From Nitrospira sp. CG24C (lineage in GTDB: Bacteria; Nitrospirota; Nitrospiria; Nitrospirales; Nitrospiraceae), in the NCBI GenBank assembly GCA_002869885.2, contig NEWR02000009.1, positions 23,464 through 81,069 on the forward strand: a DNA stretch of 57,606 bases, read 5' to 3'. A program made the position numbers and the translations under genes. The notes beneath the pieces are model-generated. The model did no database searches. It had not been told where the DNA came from and saw only the letters and a list, made by a program, of their open reading frames with translations. This document shows positions 25,331 through 33,046 of the stretch, piece after piece. Numbering within the stretch: position 1 is the first letter of the stretch; each line of letters opens with the position of its first letter.

Positions 25331-26485
25331 TCAGATAAGCCAGTTGGGCCGAAGAAGCAAGACCGCTGCCAAGCCGACCATCACCAGGCCGCTGGTCAAC
25401 TTCAGCCAGCACCCTGCACGCTCTTGCAGTTTCCTGTGACTCAGTGTGACCACCGCGATCATGACCATAATGCTGTCATCGAAGATGTAGGCCAGGTTAT
25501 AGAGGCCGAGATAGCCATAGTATTCCCACGCCGGCATCTGTTGCAGGGTCAGAATCTGCGTGTAGAGCGCCGGGAGCCCGGCGGTACAGAGCAGTTCGAC
25601 CAGGTTCACGAGTCCTGCCAGGATGATGATACCCGCCATGGCGCCGGCGAGGTTCTCGGCTTGGAGTATTCGGCGGATTCGGGCGTACAGTCCCGGTTTT
25701 GCGGATTCGGGAATGCTTAGCGAGATACCGTGATGCAGCGCAAAGAAGTCCTTCACATTGACCGCTCCCACCAGGAGAGCGATGCCGCTGAGACCGATCT
25801 GGATAGGGCGTGAGAGGCCGATCAGGAGAAACATGTTGAGCCAGGCCGCCATGAAGACAAAATAGACCAAGCCGCTGACGGCGACGAAGATCCCGGCGAT
25901 GAGGGCCATTTTCAGTCGATCACGAAGGTTGACGAGCAATGAGAGAAGAAAAAGCAGCACCCACATCGCGCAAGGATTGAACCCGTCTAAGAGCCCGATG
26001 ACGATGGTGAACAGCGGCAGGCCGAGGTTTCTGACGCGAAGCTCGCCGAACCATTTGGTCTGGATGCCCTTGACTGCCGCAGGCGGTGCGGCGCCTTGTG
26101 CATGCCGGTCGAGTCTGGCGAGGATTTCTGTTCCAGTCGTTTCAGCTGAGAGGAAGCCGATAATCAGCTCTGCGCCGATAAGAAAGGTGGGGACGCCAAT
26201 GTTGGCTATTCCCCGTTCCGCAGCCAGGGTGGCGAGTCGCTGCCGCGCGGCTGAGTCTTCTGCAACGTCGTAGATGGCGATTCGAACAGCTGGACGCTCT
26301 CGCTTGAGTTCTTTGAGGAAGGCTTTCGCAGTCTCGCAATGGGGACAGCCGGCACGAACGAAAACTTCCATCTCTGGAGCCGGTTCTCCAGCCTGGACAG
26401 GTGTTCCAAGGAAGAACAGGAGAAGAAAAATAGACGCACCGAGTTGCCGAGTAAGTCTCTGCAGGCCTGTGCGCTGAAAGAACAC
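25331..26485 (-). CDS. Glutaredoxin-like domain fused to CcdA/DsbD-type membrane domain
   Basis: 384 residues. After a signal peptide comes a thioredoxin-fold domain with a CPHC active site (Cys47, Cys50) and cis-Pro (GVPTFLIG). A membrane domain of about six helices follows, with FNPCAMWVLL (Cys172) and VELLCTAGLP (Cys299). These are the paired membrane cysteines of CcdA/DsbD electron conduits. It should carry reducing equivalents across the inner membrane to periplasmic thiols, for instance for cytochrome c maturation. The start is GTG 26485, nine bases after the cytochrome gene at 26495-26857, so the two form one unit. Confidence 0.87.
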   Translation of the reverse strand: MFFQRTGLQRLTRQLGASIFLLLFFLGTPVQAGEPAPEMEVFVRAGCPHCETAKAFLKELKRERPAVRIAIYDVAEDSAARQRLATLAAERGIANIGVPTFLIGAELIIGFLSAETTGTEILARLDRHAQGAAPPAAVKGIQTKWFGELRVRNLGLPLFTIVIGLLDGFNPCAMWVLLFLLSLLVNLRDRLKMALIAGIFVAVSGLVYFVFMAAWLNMFLLIGLSRPIQIGLSGIALLVGAVNVKDFFALHHGISLSIPESAKPGLYARIRRILQAENLAGAMAGIIILAGLVNLVELLCTAGLPALYTQILTLQQMPAWEYYGYLGLYNLAYIFDDSIMVMIAVVTLSHRKLQERAGCWLKLTSGLVMVGLAAVLLLRPNWLI

Positions 26486-26494
26486 AATCTCGTA

Positions 26495-26857
26495 TTAACT
26501 GACAACGTCCGGGGGTGACACAGCCCTGATATACGACAGCACATCCAACATCTGCTGATCCGTCAGTTTGCCGCGAAAGCTGTGCATCGGGCTGAACAAC
26601 ACGCCATTCGAAATCGCCACGAGCAATTCCCAATCACTCTTGGATTGAGTGATTAGAGACCGAAGGCTGGCCGGTCGTACGATCAAATCCTGGCTCTCCG
26701 GGCCTTTCCCATCCAATTTGTTCCCATGGCAACGGAGGCAGTTCTTCTCGTACACCGCTTGCCCTTCCTTGGGATTCCCGCGGGCAGTCTGCCCGGAGGC
26801 CCAGGTACTTCCCAACACGACCAAGTACATCGCAATGATCACGCTAAGGGCTTTCAT
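26495..26857 (-). CDS. Monoheme cytochrome c
   Basis: 120 residues: signal peptide, CLRCH (40-44), Met91 in FSPMHSFRGKLTD as ligand, and a DVLSYIRAV terminal helix. Strong RBS CCAAGGAGA. It precedes the glutaredoxin-CcdA fusion on the same strand with nine bases between, which ties it to periplasmic redox. It is not close to the PGTGM subfamily. Confidence 0.9.
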   Translation of the reverse strand: MKALSVIIAMYLVVLGSTWASGQTARGNPKEGQAVYEKNCLRCHGNKLDGKGPESQDLIVRPASLRSLITQSKSDWELLVAISNGVLFSPMHSFRGKLTDQQMLDVLSYIRAVSPPDVVS

Positions 26858-26906
26858 GCAGTCAACTTCTCCTTGGTTGGTGGTATGGGTATCTAGTCAT
26901 CTGTTC

Positions 26907-27764
26907 TCAACGGACAACAAGGACGGAAGTATTGGCTCGATGCACGATTCCGTGCGACACGCTGCCCAGCAGGAATCGTTCAAATCCCTTTCGCCCATGA
27001 GAGCCGATCACGATGAGGTCGTGGTTTTTACCTTCTTCGCACACAACAGCCATAGGATCACCTTGACGGACTATGGTAGACACGGTGAAGTGTGGGCTGC
27101 CTAACGCCTGAGCTGTGTCTTGCACGACCTGCTGAGCCCGCCGGTTCTGTTCATCAGACCAGCTTTTAAACCCTACCATCACATTGGGCTCGACCATTGC
27201 GAGCGAGGGGACGACCGAGAGGACTGTGACCGCGACGGGGTTCTTGAAGGGGTGCGAGGTCAGCCACTTCTGCAGGCGGGTCGCATCCTCAATGCCCTCG
27301 ACCGCCAGGAGGACGCGGGTCACGGGTCTAGCCTTTCCTTTCACGATCAAGGTCGGCACCGTGGCATGGAGCAGGATGCGGTGCGATATGCTGCCGGCAA
27401 ACATTTCCGTCAGCCGGCTGTGATCGTGTGTGCCGACAGCGATGAGGTCGGCCTTGACTGCGGCGGCGCTGTCGAGTATGAAGGCAGTCGGGTGCTGGAC
27501 TTCGCACATCGTTCGGATGGAGGGAGTCTCCGACGGTAGCAGGATGCGGCAGCGCTCGATGGCCTTGCGACCGGCATCGATCAAGGCCTGGCGGAAATCG
27601 TCGTACCCTTGCAGATTGGTTGCTCCGGCCACGAGGGGAGACTGGAACATGCCAAGATCCACGCCATGCACGAGTACGACTTCGTCAGACTGGTAGAGCA
27701 ACCCAATCTGTTCCACGGCAGCAAAGGCATCATCAGACCAATCCACGCCGGCTACGATTCTCAT
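26907..27764 (-). CDS. Tandem universal stress protein
   Basis: 285 residues holding two UspA domains. Domain 1 starts MRIVAGVDWSDDAFAA and includes VGTHDHSRLTEMFAGSIS. Domain 2 starts VTRVLLAVEG and ends IGSHGRKGFERFLLGSVSHGIVHRA, the G-2x-G-9x-G(S/T) ATP-binding pattern. Domain 1 keeps a variant of this pattern. Cytoplasmic stress protein of unknown target. ATG 27764 follows GGGAGGCAG. The NTF2-like gene ends just upstream (13 bases), so they may be one operon. Confidence 0.9.
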   Translation of the reverse strand: MRIVAGVDWSDDAFAAVEQIGLLYQSDEVVLVHGVDLGMFQSPLVAGATNLQGYDDFRQALIDAGRKAIERCRILLPSETPSIRTMCEVQHPTAFILDSAAAVKADLIAVGTHDHSRLTEMFAGSISHRILLHATVPTLIVKGKARPVTRVLLAVEGIEDATRLQKWLTSHPFKNPVAVTVLSVVPSLAMVEPNVMVGFKSWSDEQNRRAQQVVQDTAQALGSPHFTVSTIVRQGDPMAVVCEEGKNHDLIVIGSHGRKGFERFLLGSVSHGIVHRANTSVLVVR

Positions 27765-27777
27765 TGCTGCCTCCCAT

Positions 27778-28314
27778 TTAGAATAGCGGGTGCGGGGCTG
27801 TGCCGAACGGCATGACCCGTGGCGTTTCTCCGGCATTTCCGTGAATGCGCCAGACGCCGCCCTCAAGCGTGAGAAAATGCACTTCTTGGTACCAGCTGTC
27901 GATTGGGATCCGGAGGCCGCTGATCTTCGAGACGCCAGACAAGCTTCCCGTGCAGGTCACTTCGATGATGGCGTTGGAGCCAGATCCCACCTTGGCGATC
28001 TTCGAAAAGAAATGCACCTCGCTGATATCACGATATTCCTCGAACAGGTTGGACCAGATTTTACGAACATTCGTCTGTTTCAACCCATGATAGTTGTACT
28101 GGGTGGCATAGAGCGCCATGACGCCGTCAAGATTTCCCGCCGCGATGGCTGCTTCAGCTTTGTGAAACACATCTAGTATCTGATTGACGGTAGGTTGATC
28201 CACCTCCACGATCGCGCCAGGTGGAATAGACGTCGCCGCCTCTCCCGTTGTTCCGGTCACAAGGCTGACTGCTGCTACTGCGGCAAGTATCCATCGAGTG
28301 GGGCAGGACCACAT
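27778..28314 (-). CDS. Exported NTF2/SnoaL-like protein, paralogue of 33047
   Basis: 178 residues with a signal peptide (WILAAVAAVSLVTGTTG). The domain reads like an NTF2/SnoaL fold: ILDVFHKAEAAIAAGNLDGVM, LYATQYNYHGLKQTNVRKIW, then EVTCTGSLSG and IDSWYQEVHFLTLEGGVWRI, ending APHPLF. The same landmarks recur in the protein at 33047-33679, including the APHxPLF end, so this is a distinct local family. Such folds act as ligand binders or enzymes; no catalytic set is evident. RBS GAGGAGAA before ATG 28314. Confidence 0.8.
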   Translation of the reverse strand: MWSCPTRWILAAVAAVSLVTGTTGEAATSIPPGAIVEVDQPTVNQILDVFHKAEAAIAAGNLDGVMALYATQYNYHGLKQTNVRKIWSNLFEEYRDISEVHFFSKIAKVGSGSNAIIEVTCTGSLSGVSKISGLRIPIDSWYQEVHFLTLEGGVWRIHGNAGETPRVMPFGTAPHPLF

Positions 28315-28345
28315 TATGTTTCTCCTCAACGGTTGAGACCAGGGT

Positions 28346-28846
28346 TCAGTTGGTCCATGTGACCCGCACGAATTGTTCATCCTGGTCGTAATGCAACTGC
28401 AGCTCCCCGTGGTAGGCCTGTTTCAGCGCATTACCGATTCGCCTGGGCAAATGAGTATCGGTCGTTGAAATGACCAGGCCCTCAGGCCGTGATTCAATGG
28501 CCATGATCCGGGAGAGCGGGTGTTCCTTTTTCTCCTTCTCCTCCGTGTTTTTGACGACGCCGATCAGCTGTTCGTGCTGGGTGTCTTTGAACGGCCCTTT
28601 GATCGTGACGAGGCCCTTGGGGTACTTATCGTGAATCCTGTGACAAGCCGGACAGAGAATCTCGTGTGCGCCTGCCGGTTTTGCGTCCCAGGTCCAGCGC
28701 CCTTTGTGAAAGACTCCCCCGCATGTCGGACAGACAGTGGGCTCCTTGAGCTTCCCCTGCAGTTTATAGGTGTCGTGTTCGTACTCTTGGTACGTTTCGT
28801 CTCTACGAGCGCCCAATCCTGCCGGGATCTTGGAATGTGTGGACAT
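28346..28846 (-). CDS. BCAM0308-family protein (zinc-ribbon)
   Basis: 166 residues. The central zinc-ribbon reads CPTCGGVFHKGRWTW...ILCPACHRIHD, and the C-terminal half resembles other BCAM0308 proteins (SRIMAIESRPEGLVISTTD, then RRIGNALKQAYHGEL). The family is of unknown function, often near stress and heat-shock genes, as here (Hsp20, Usp, phosphoribosyltransferase). RBS AAGAAAGG. Confidence 0.85.
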   Translation of the reverse strand: MSTHSKIPAGLGARRDETYQEYEHDTYKLQGKLKEPTVCPTCGGVFHKGRWTWDAKPAGAHEILCPACHRIHDKYPKGLVTIKGPFKDTQHEQLIGVVKNTEEKEKKEHPLSRIMAIESRPEGLVISTTDTHLPRRIGNALKQAYHGELQLHYDQDEQFVRVTWTN

Positions 28847-28878
28847 GTTGCTGCACGCCTTTCTTGTGACAAGACATC

Positions 28879-29550
28879 CTATGAGGCAGGCGACGAGGGC
28901 TGGCGTTCGAGCATCGCTTCCTCGGCCAGATTGAGATACTGAATCACGTCGCGATCCTCGACTTGCGTGAAGTCCATGAAGAAACTCCCCACGGTCTCGA
29001 ATTGGTCCGGTGTCATGAGAACCACCAGCTCGTCCACATGTGCTCGAACCTCTTGGGTCGTCGACGGGGGTCCGACTGGAATCACCCCCACGAGACGGTG
29101 AGGTTGTAAGCCTCTGATCGCGAGTGCCGAGGCCAGGAACGTCGAGCCTGTGGCAATACCGTCGTCAACCAAGAGCACGGTACGGCCCGTCAGTTGGGGC
29201 AGCGATCGTCCCTGCCGGTACAGATTCCTGCGCCTGGCGATTTCTTTCTCTTGAACCTGGATCAAGAGGTTCAGCTCGTGCTGAGATAAATCAAACGAGC
29301 TGACTGCCTCTTGATTCAGATAGTGTGAGCCAGTCTCGGTCACCGCTCCAATCGCATACTCAGGATTGCCGGGCGCTCCAATCTTACGCGTGATAAACAC
29401 ATCGAGCGGGACATGGAGGGCGAGGCTGAGTTGATAGCCTACTGCCACTCCACCGCGAGGGAGCGCGAGAATCAACGCCGTCGGATCGTTGCGGTATCGA
29501 CTCAGCTCATCGGCCAGTATCCGGCCAGCCTCTTCCCGATTGCGGAACAT
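28879..29550 (-). CDS. Phosphoribosyltransferase-domain protein
   Basis: 223 residues. The PRPP-binding motif is LLVDDGIATGSTFLA. Upstream lies ILALPRGGVAVGYQLSLAL, typical of the predicted phosphoribosyltransferases found in stress clusters. The substrate is unknown. RBS AAGGAGG. It is in line with BCAM0308 and the NTF2-like gene downstream. Confidence 0.9.
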   Translation of the reverse strand: MFRNREEAGRILADELSRYRNDPTALILALPRGGVAVGYQLSLALHVPLDVFITRKIGAPGNPEYAIGAVTETGSHYLNQEAVSSFDLSQHELNLLIQVQEKEIARRRNLYRQGRSLPQLTGRTVLLVDDGIATGSTFLASALAIRGLQPHRLVGVIPVGPPSTTQEVRAHVDELVVLMTPDQFETVGSFFMDFTQVEDRDVIQYLNLAEEAMLERQPSSPAS

Positions 29551-29592
29551 TAGGTGTCGGCCTCCTTACGCAAACAGGCTTAGAAAACTCTG

Positions 29593-29720
29593 TGGCAAAT
29601 CTGAACAAGCTGGTCCCTCTGGTCTATCTAGTCTGTTCGATCCATCTGGTCGTTTGCTTGCAAGAGACTACGCTCTTGGACCAGATAGACCAGACAGACC
29701 AAATGAACAAGACAGACCCG
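29593..29720. repeat. TCTGGTTTG-word palindrome (element 3)
   Basis: The left arm (about 29605-29655) contains CTGGTCCCTCTGGTCTATC and CATCTGGTCG; the right arm (29675-29719) contains TTGGACCAGATAGACC and AGACAGACCAAATGAAC. It lies between the phosphoribosyltransferase and the small membrane protein genes. Confidence 0.8.
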
Positions 29721-29732
29721 GACGATGTTTCC

Positions 29733-29891
29733 TCATAGGATTCCGTGTGTGACTCCCACGCCGATCAGAAACATGGCGAGCATCACCAGCAGTGCGATCA
29801 GCCACCATAGATGACGATAAGGCTCCCTGGTTTCGTGATGCCCATGAATGCCCCACGGAAGTTCAAGATAGTGAGGATGTCTGATCATCAT
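29733..29891 (-). CDS. Small His-rich membrane protein (52 aa)
   Basis: A short gene missed by length filters. Start ATG 29891 follows GGAGGGT; stop TGA at 29733-29735. The soluble N-terminal half is rich in His (MMIRHPHYLELPWGIHGHHE). The C-terminal half is one transmembrane helix (LIALLVMLAMFLIGVGV). It lies in the Hsp20 unit, 12 bases downstream of hsp20. No family recognised; the many His could bind a metal or heme. Confidence 0.65.
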   Translation of the reverse strand: MMIRHPHYLELPWGIHGHHETREPYRHLWWLIALLVMLAMFLIGVGVTHGIL

Positions 29892-29902
29892 ACCCTCCTT
29901 CC

Positions 29903-30376
29903 TTATGAAACCTTTACCTCTATCGATTTCGGTTTCGCCTTTTCCGACTTGGGCAGGTGTACTTTCAAGACACCGTCTTTGTACTCCGCACTGACCTTGT
30001 TGCCGTCGGCATCTTCCGGCAAGGAGAAGCTTCGCATAAAACTTCCATAGGCGCGCTCGACCCGGTGGTACTTCTTTCCTTTTTCCTCTTTCTCGTACTT
30101 CCGCTCGCCGGAAATGCTCATCACGTCATCCTGGACCGTCAGTTTGACGTCTTCTTTCTTCACTTCCGGTAGATCCGCCTTGATGAGATATTCCTTGTCA
30201 TCTTCTGTAATGTCGACGAGCGGCGACCACTCGGCGACGGTCATGGCTTCCTTTCCCGCCTCGGTCCGAACAGCAGGGCGACCCAAGTAGGTCGAGAGGC
30301 GGTGCTCCATATCCTCCAAATCCTTGAACGGATTCCATCGCGTCATGACTGGTTCCCAACGAGTTAATGCAGACAT
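29903..30376 (-). CDS. Hsp20/alpha-crystallin small heat-shock protein
   Basis: 157 residues. The alpha-crystallin domain runs from about residue 50 to 145 (PLVDITEDDKEYLIKADLPEV, then SISGERKYEKEEKGKKYHR and GVLKVHLPKS). The N-terminal arm is short. The C-terminus lacks the IxI motif common in larger relatives. It holds unfolding proteins in the cytoplasm. RBS CAAGGAGA. It follows the 80-residue gene on the same strand, probably from the sigma-54-like promoter at 30683-30698. Confidence 0.93.
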   Translation of the reverse strand: MSALTRWEPVMTRWNPFKDLEDMEHRLSTYLGRPAVRTEAGKEAMTVAEWSPLVDITEDDKEYLIKADLPEVKKEDVKLTVQDDVMSISGERKYEKEEKGKKYHRVERAYGSFMRSFSLPEDADGNKVSAEYKDGVLKVHLPKSEKAKPKSIEVKVS

Positions 30377-30394
30377 ATGACTATCTCCTTGTGA

Positions 30395-30637
30395 TTAAGT
30401 TGAGAGTGAACGTCGATCGGGCCGACCTTCCTGCAGGGGCAAGAAGGTTAATGTATAAGTGCCACGGCCACTGGGCGTGAGCTTGATCTTCCTGTTTCTA
30501 CTTAAACGGTCGACCGCGAGAAACACTTGGTTCCAAGTCAGATCGGTGCATTGGCGCGCCACCTCTTCCAGGTCGCAGATATGGGCTTTGCGCACGATGT
30601 CGATTACTTGATCTTCTATGGTCGGGTGTTGTGTCAT
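30395..30637 (-). CDS. Small winged-helix-like protein
   Basis: 80 residues. The pattern VIDIVRKAHICDLEEVARQ, TWNQVFLAVDRLSR, KIKLTPSGRGTYTL fits a winged helix-turn-helix with a GxYxL wing. That makes DNA binding likely, although the family is not one I can name. RBS GGTGGAG. It is first gene before hsp20 and may regulate it. Confidence 0.65.
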   Translation of the reverse strand: MTQHPTIEDQVIDIVRKAHICDLEEVARQCTDLTWNQVFLAVDRLSRNRKIKLTPSGRGTYTLTFLPLQEGRPDRRSLST

Positions 30638-30682
30638 GCTCCACCGACTGAATAACGAAATGAGTTGCTATGAGGAGGGTAG

Positions 30683-30698
30683 TGCATTGTTGGTGCCA
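30683..30698 (-). promoter_or_regulatory. Sigma-54-like promoter upstream of the wHTH-hsp20 unit
   Basis: On the minus strand TGGCACCAACAATGCA has the exact GG-N10-GC spacing and differs from TGGCAC-N5-TTGCA at one core base. Transcription would start near 30672, about 35 bases before the start codon. Confidence 0.5.
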
Positions 30699-30769
30699 CA
30701 GGATGGTGTCGCGGGGTGTAGAGGGAGATGTTCGCCAGGACAAGTACTTACAGGCTTAGAGTAGGTAAG

Positions 30770-30938
30770 GGAGGGCTGCACCAACCGGCAGGTTGAGGAG
30801 TTTTGGGCCAATCGCAAGCAGGGGGCTGTTGCCAAATACCTCAGCGGAGAGCCGAAGGACTGTGTGAGCAGGCGCGATGATGCGGGCGTGAATTTTAAGA
30901 GCAGCTAGAGGAGCCTGAAGAAGAGAACAAAACCGGCA
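30770..30938. other. Possible gene relic
   Basis: One plus-strand frame reads as plausible protein (RQVEEFWANRKQGAVAKYLS) but lacks a start and ribosome-binding site and stops at about 30908. A relic of a small gene is possible. Confidence 0.2.
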
Positions 30939-31127
30939 CTATGTCTCCTTGCCTTCCCGTTTGAGGTAGGGATCCGACACGATGGCGCCACATTCAACGC
31001 AACGCACCTTGCCGGCATTGTGTTCCTCTTCCGTGACACTATCGGAGATTATGCGGCTGTGGGTACAGGCGCGAGGGCGATCCACTGGCGGAAACTCTGG
31101 ACGACTATCTTGATCGGTGAATGCCAC
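30939..31127 (-). CDS. Small zinc-ribbon-like hypothetical protein
   Basis: 62 residues with GTG start. The C-terminal half carries VRCVECGAIVSD with a CxxC pair, and a Cys/His earlier (ACTH) could complete a metal site. The family is not recognised. No strong ribosome-binding site. Confidence 0.45.
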   Translation of the reverse strand: MAFTDQDSRPEFPPVDRPRACTHSRIISDSVTEEEHNAGKVRCVECGAIVSDPYLKREGKET

Positions 31128-31200
31128 GACACACCCCAGGGAAGCGAAGATGAATGACTAGCAGAGATACGTATCTCTACCTCTTCTTGTGTAAACAATG

Positions 31201-31376
31201 CAAGGCCCAAGGTAACTACTCAGGTGTTCAGGCTGAAGGGGTTCGGGCCGAAGGTCACGGACGCAGGCTGAAGGGATTCAGGGGTTCAGACTGAAGGCCG
31301 GAGGTCCGAACCCTTCAGCCTGAATCCCTTCAGCCTACCGATTTCAGTCTATCTACCTGGGTAGTTACGGCCTAAG
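31201..31376. repeat. Long palindrome of AGGCTGAAGG/CCTTCAGCCT words
   Basis: Outer arms GTAACTACTCAGGT (left) and ACCTGGGTAGTTAC (right) enclose an inner perfect 18-base pair (31265-31282 with 31319-31336, AGGCTGAAGGGATTCAGG and its complement). The words GGCTGAAGG, GGTTCAGAC and GGTTCGGGCC fill the rest. The stem spans about 175 bases. A degraded right half of the same type lies at 34733-34765. No gene lies in 31128-31614. Confidence 0.8.
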
Positions 31377-31614
31377 ATGATTATGGGGAATAACGGGGGC
31401 GTTCTGTCGCTACTGAGCGGCGTTTTATGCTAGTAATTACAATGACTTATGACTATTGAGGCTGATGGCCTGACTCCGTGCAATGTCGCCTTGATCGTGA
31501 TGCCGGTTGACTTGGTGCAAATCGTCACTATCAAACACGCAACCTGGAGGGTTACCTGTCGTGTGCAAGAGGAGGCGAGGTCTGGTTTCACGTAGTGAAA
31601 GAAGGAGATATTGT

Positions 31615-31854
31615 ATGAAAGGAACTGCGACGACGAAAACGAATCAAGGCAAGAAGTCGGCGCTCGATTGCTGTCATCGATGCGGCGGTTTGATGGTGTC
31701 GGAACTCTCTACTGATACAGGGACGGCGGAGTGGCATTGTGTGACGTGCGGTGATCGGGTCGATCAGGTGATTCTGGCTCGCCGTCGGCATCGGGAAGTG
31801 CGGCAAGAGGCTGAACAGGTGTTTGCTGGTTCAGGCCGTTTTGGCTTGAACTAA
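31615..31854 (+). CDS. Small zinc-ribbon protein
   Basis: 79 residues from ATG 31615 with RBS AAGGAGATA. Two CxxC pairs (CHRCGG and WHCVTCG) form a rubredoxin-like zinc ribbon, flanked by a basic C-terminal helix. It is probably a nucleic-acid- or protein-binding adaptor. Its end overlaps the mlaC end by four bases (convergent). Confidence 0.7.
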   Translation: MKGTATTKTNQGKKSALDCCHRCGGLMVSELSTDTGTAEWHCVTCGDRVDQVILARRRHREVRQEAEQVFAGSGRFGLN

Positions 31855-32591
31855 TCTGCACTATTCGTGAGCGAGGCCTTTTTTTTCTTGTCCTCGCCGA
31901 CGGTGCGCTCGCGCAGTCGCCTGACTAACTCCTGGTAGGACGCCGAGCGGATGATTTTCTCGAATTGGCTGCGGTAATTCTTCACCAGGCTGACTCCGTC
32001 CACGATGAGGTCGTAGGCATGCCACGTCCCGTCTTTCATGTGCAGCCGGTAATCCATCGGAATTTCGACTTTGCTCGACCGCAGCCTGGTTCGTACCTCC
32101 GCATAGTTCCCCTCAGTCCGTTCAGAGAGATAGAGCATTTGTTGTCCTGAATACCCTTCGATTGTTTCGGCATAGCGGTCGGAAAGAAAGCTCTTGAAGA
32201 GTTCGACGAATTCGGTTCGCTCGCCGGCTGTGAGTGGAACCCAGTGGGCTGCGAGCGCTCGTTTCGACATTTCCGCGTAGTCGAAGTGGGAAGCGATGAC
32301 CTCTTCCAGCATATGCCGGCGCGGGATGAGTTTGGCTGGATCTTTGAGCTTCTCGTCTTCGAGGATGCGGAAGACTTCGGTGAGCGTCGAACGGACGACC
32401 TCAGTGGGGGGCTCCGAAGCCTGGCCCGGTGAGCTGAACGCGAGGGAGCAAGTAAGGGCGACAAGAAACAGAGGAAGAGCGAAGGCTATGCTCCGAGCTG
32501 TCCGATGTCCGAAGTTCCGGGTTCGATGTTCCCAAAACCTCGAACCTCGAACTCTGAACCCTTCCCTCTCCCGTCCCGCTCGCTCGCCCAT
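31851..32591 (-). CDS. mlaC: MlaC/Ttg2D-family phospholipid-binding protein
   Basis: MlaC carries phospholipids between outer and inner membranes. The sequence has a signal-like helix (IAFALPLFLVALTCSLAFS) and the family core (FDYAEMSKRALAAHW, FVELFKSFLSDRYAETIEGY, DYRLHMKDGTWHAYDLIVDGVSLVKNYRSQF). The usual MlaABDEF partners are not here. The first ~35 codons from ATG 32591 translate a word-repeat stretch (GFRVRGSRFWEHRTRNFGHR). The true N-terminus may therefore lie later, or a repeat has grown into the gene. Dodecin lies just upstream on the same strand. Confidence 0.85.
   Translation of the reverse strand: MGERAGREREGFRVRGSRFWEHRTRNFGHRTARSIAFALPLFLVALTCSLAFSSPGQASEPPTEVVRSTLTEVFRILEDEKLKDPAKLIPRRHMLEEVIASHFDYAEMSKRALAAHWVPLTAGERTEFVELFKSFLSDRYAETIEGYSGQQMLYLSERTEGNYAEVRTRLRSSKVEIPMDYRLHMKDGTWHAYDLIVDGVSLVKNYRSQFEKIIRSASYQELVRRLRERTVGEDKKKKASLTNSAD
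32500..32562. repeat. TTCGAGGTTC/GGAACTTCGG word reiteration inside the mlaC 5' region
   Basis: On the minus strand the segment is a chain of GGTTCAGAGTTCGAGG, TTCGAGG, TTTTGGGAAC, ATCGAACCCGG and AACTTCGGACATCGGAC words. It gives a biased peptide and resembles the intergenic word-repeat elements. Confidence 0.5.
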
Positions 32592-32604
32592 TTCTAATGT
32601 CTCG

Positions 32605-32805
32605 TCAATCCAGCACGAACGTGACTTTGAGGTCCACGCGATACAAGCTGACTTTGCTGTTGTCGACCACCACATGTTGCTCCTTCACCCAAGCTGATTT
32701 GATACCGTGGATGGTCTTGGCTGCCCGGGTGATGCCGTTCTGAATGGCATCTTCGAAACTCTTCGGCGATTCGGCACTGATCTCGATAACCTTCGCGACG
32801 GACAT
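32605..32805 (-). CDS. Dodecin (flavin-binding)
   Basis: 66 residues, the usual dodecin length. The pattern VAKVIEISAESPKSFEDAI, then TIHGIKSAWVKEQHVVVD and YRVDLKVTFVLD matches flavin-storing dodecins, with the W (AWVKEQ) that stacks on flavin. It forms a hollow dodecamer in the cytoplasm. RBS AAAGGAGGA before ATG 32805. mlaC follows 13 bases later. Confidence 0.93.
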   Translation of the reverse strand: MSVAKVIEISAESPKSFEDAIQNGITRAAKTIHGIKSAWVKEQHVVVDNSKVSLYRVDLKVTFVLD

Positions 32806-33046
32806 GGGATTCCTCCTTTGTTGCGCGCGTGAGCGCGGGTCATGACAAGTTAATTGCTGGAAGGTTTCTTTATAGACTTCCCGTTGTTCTCCGAGCACGA
32901 ATAGTTCGTACTGCATCAGGCGTGCCTGTAGGTTCTTGTGTTCTTGGGCCACAGAGTGCGATGAAACGTAGCGTTTTGCGGCAGAGAGGCAGCCTCACAT
33001 GGGGAGTTAGGCGTCATCCTGTTGACCGGGGTTCAACGAAGGGGAA

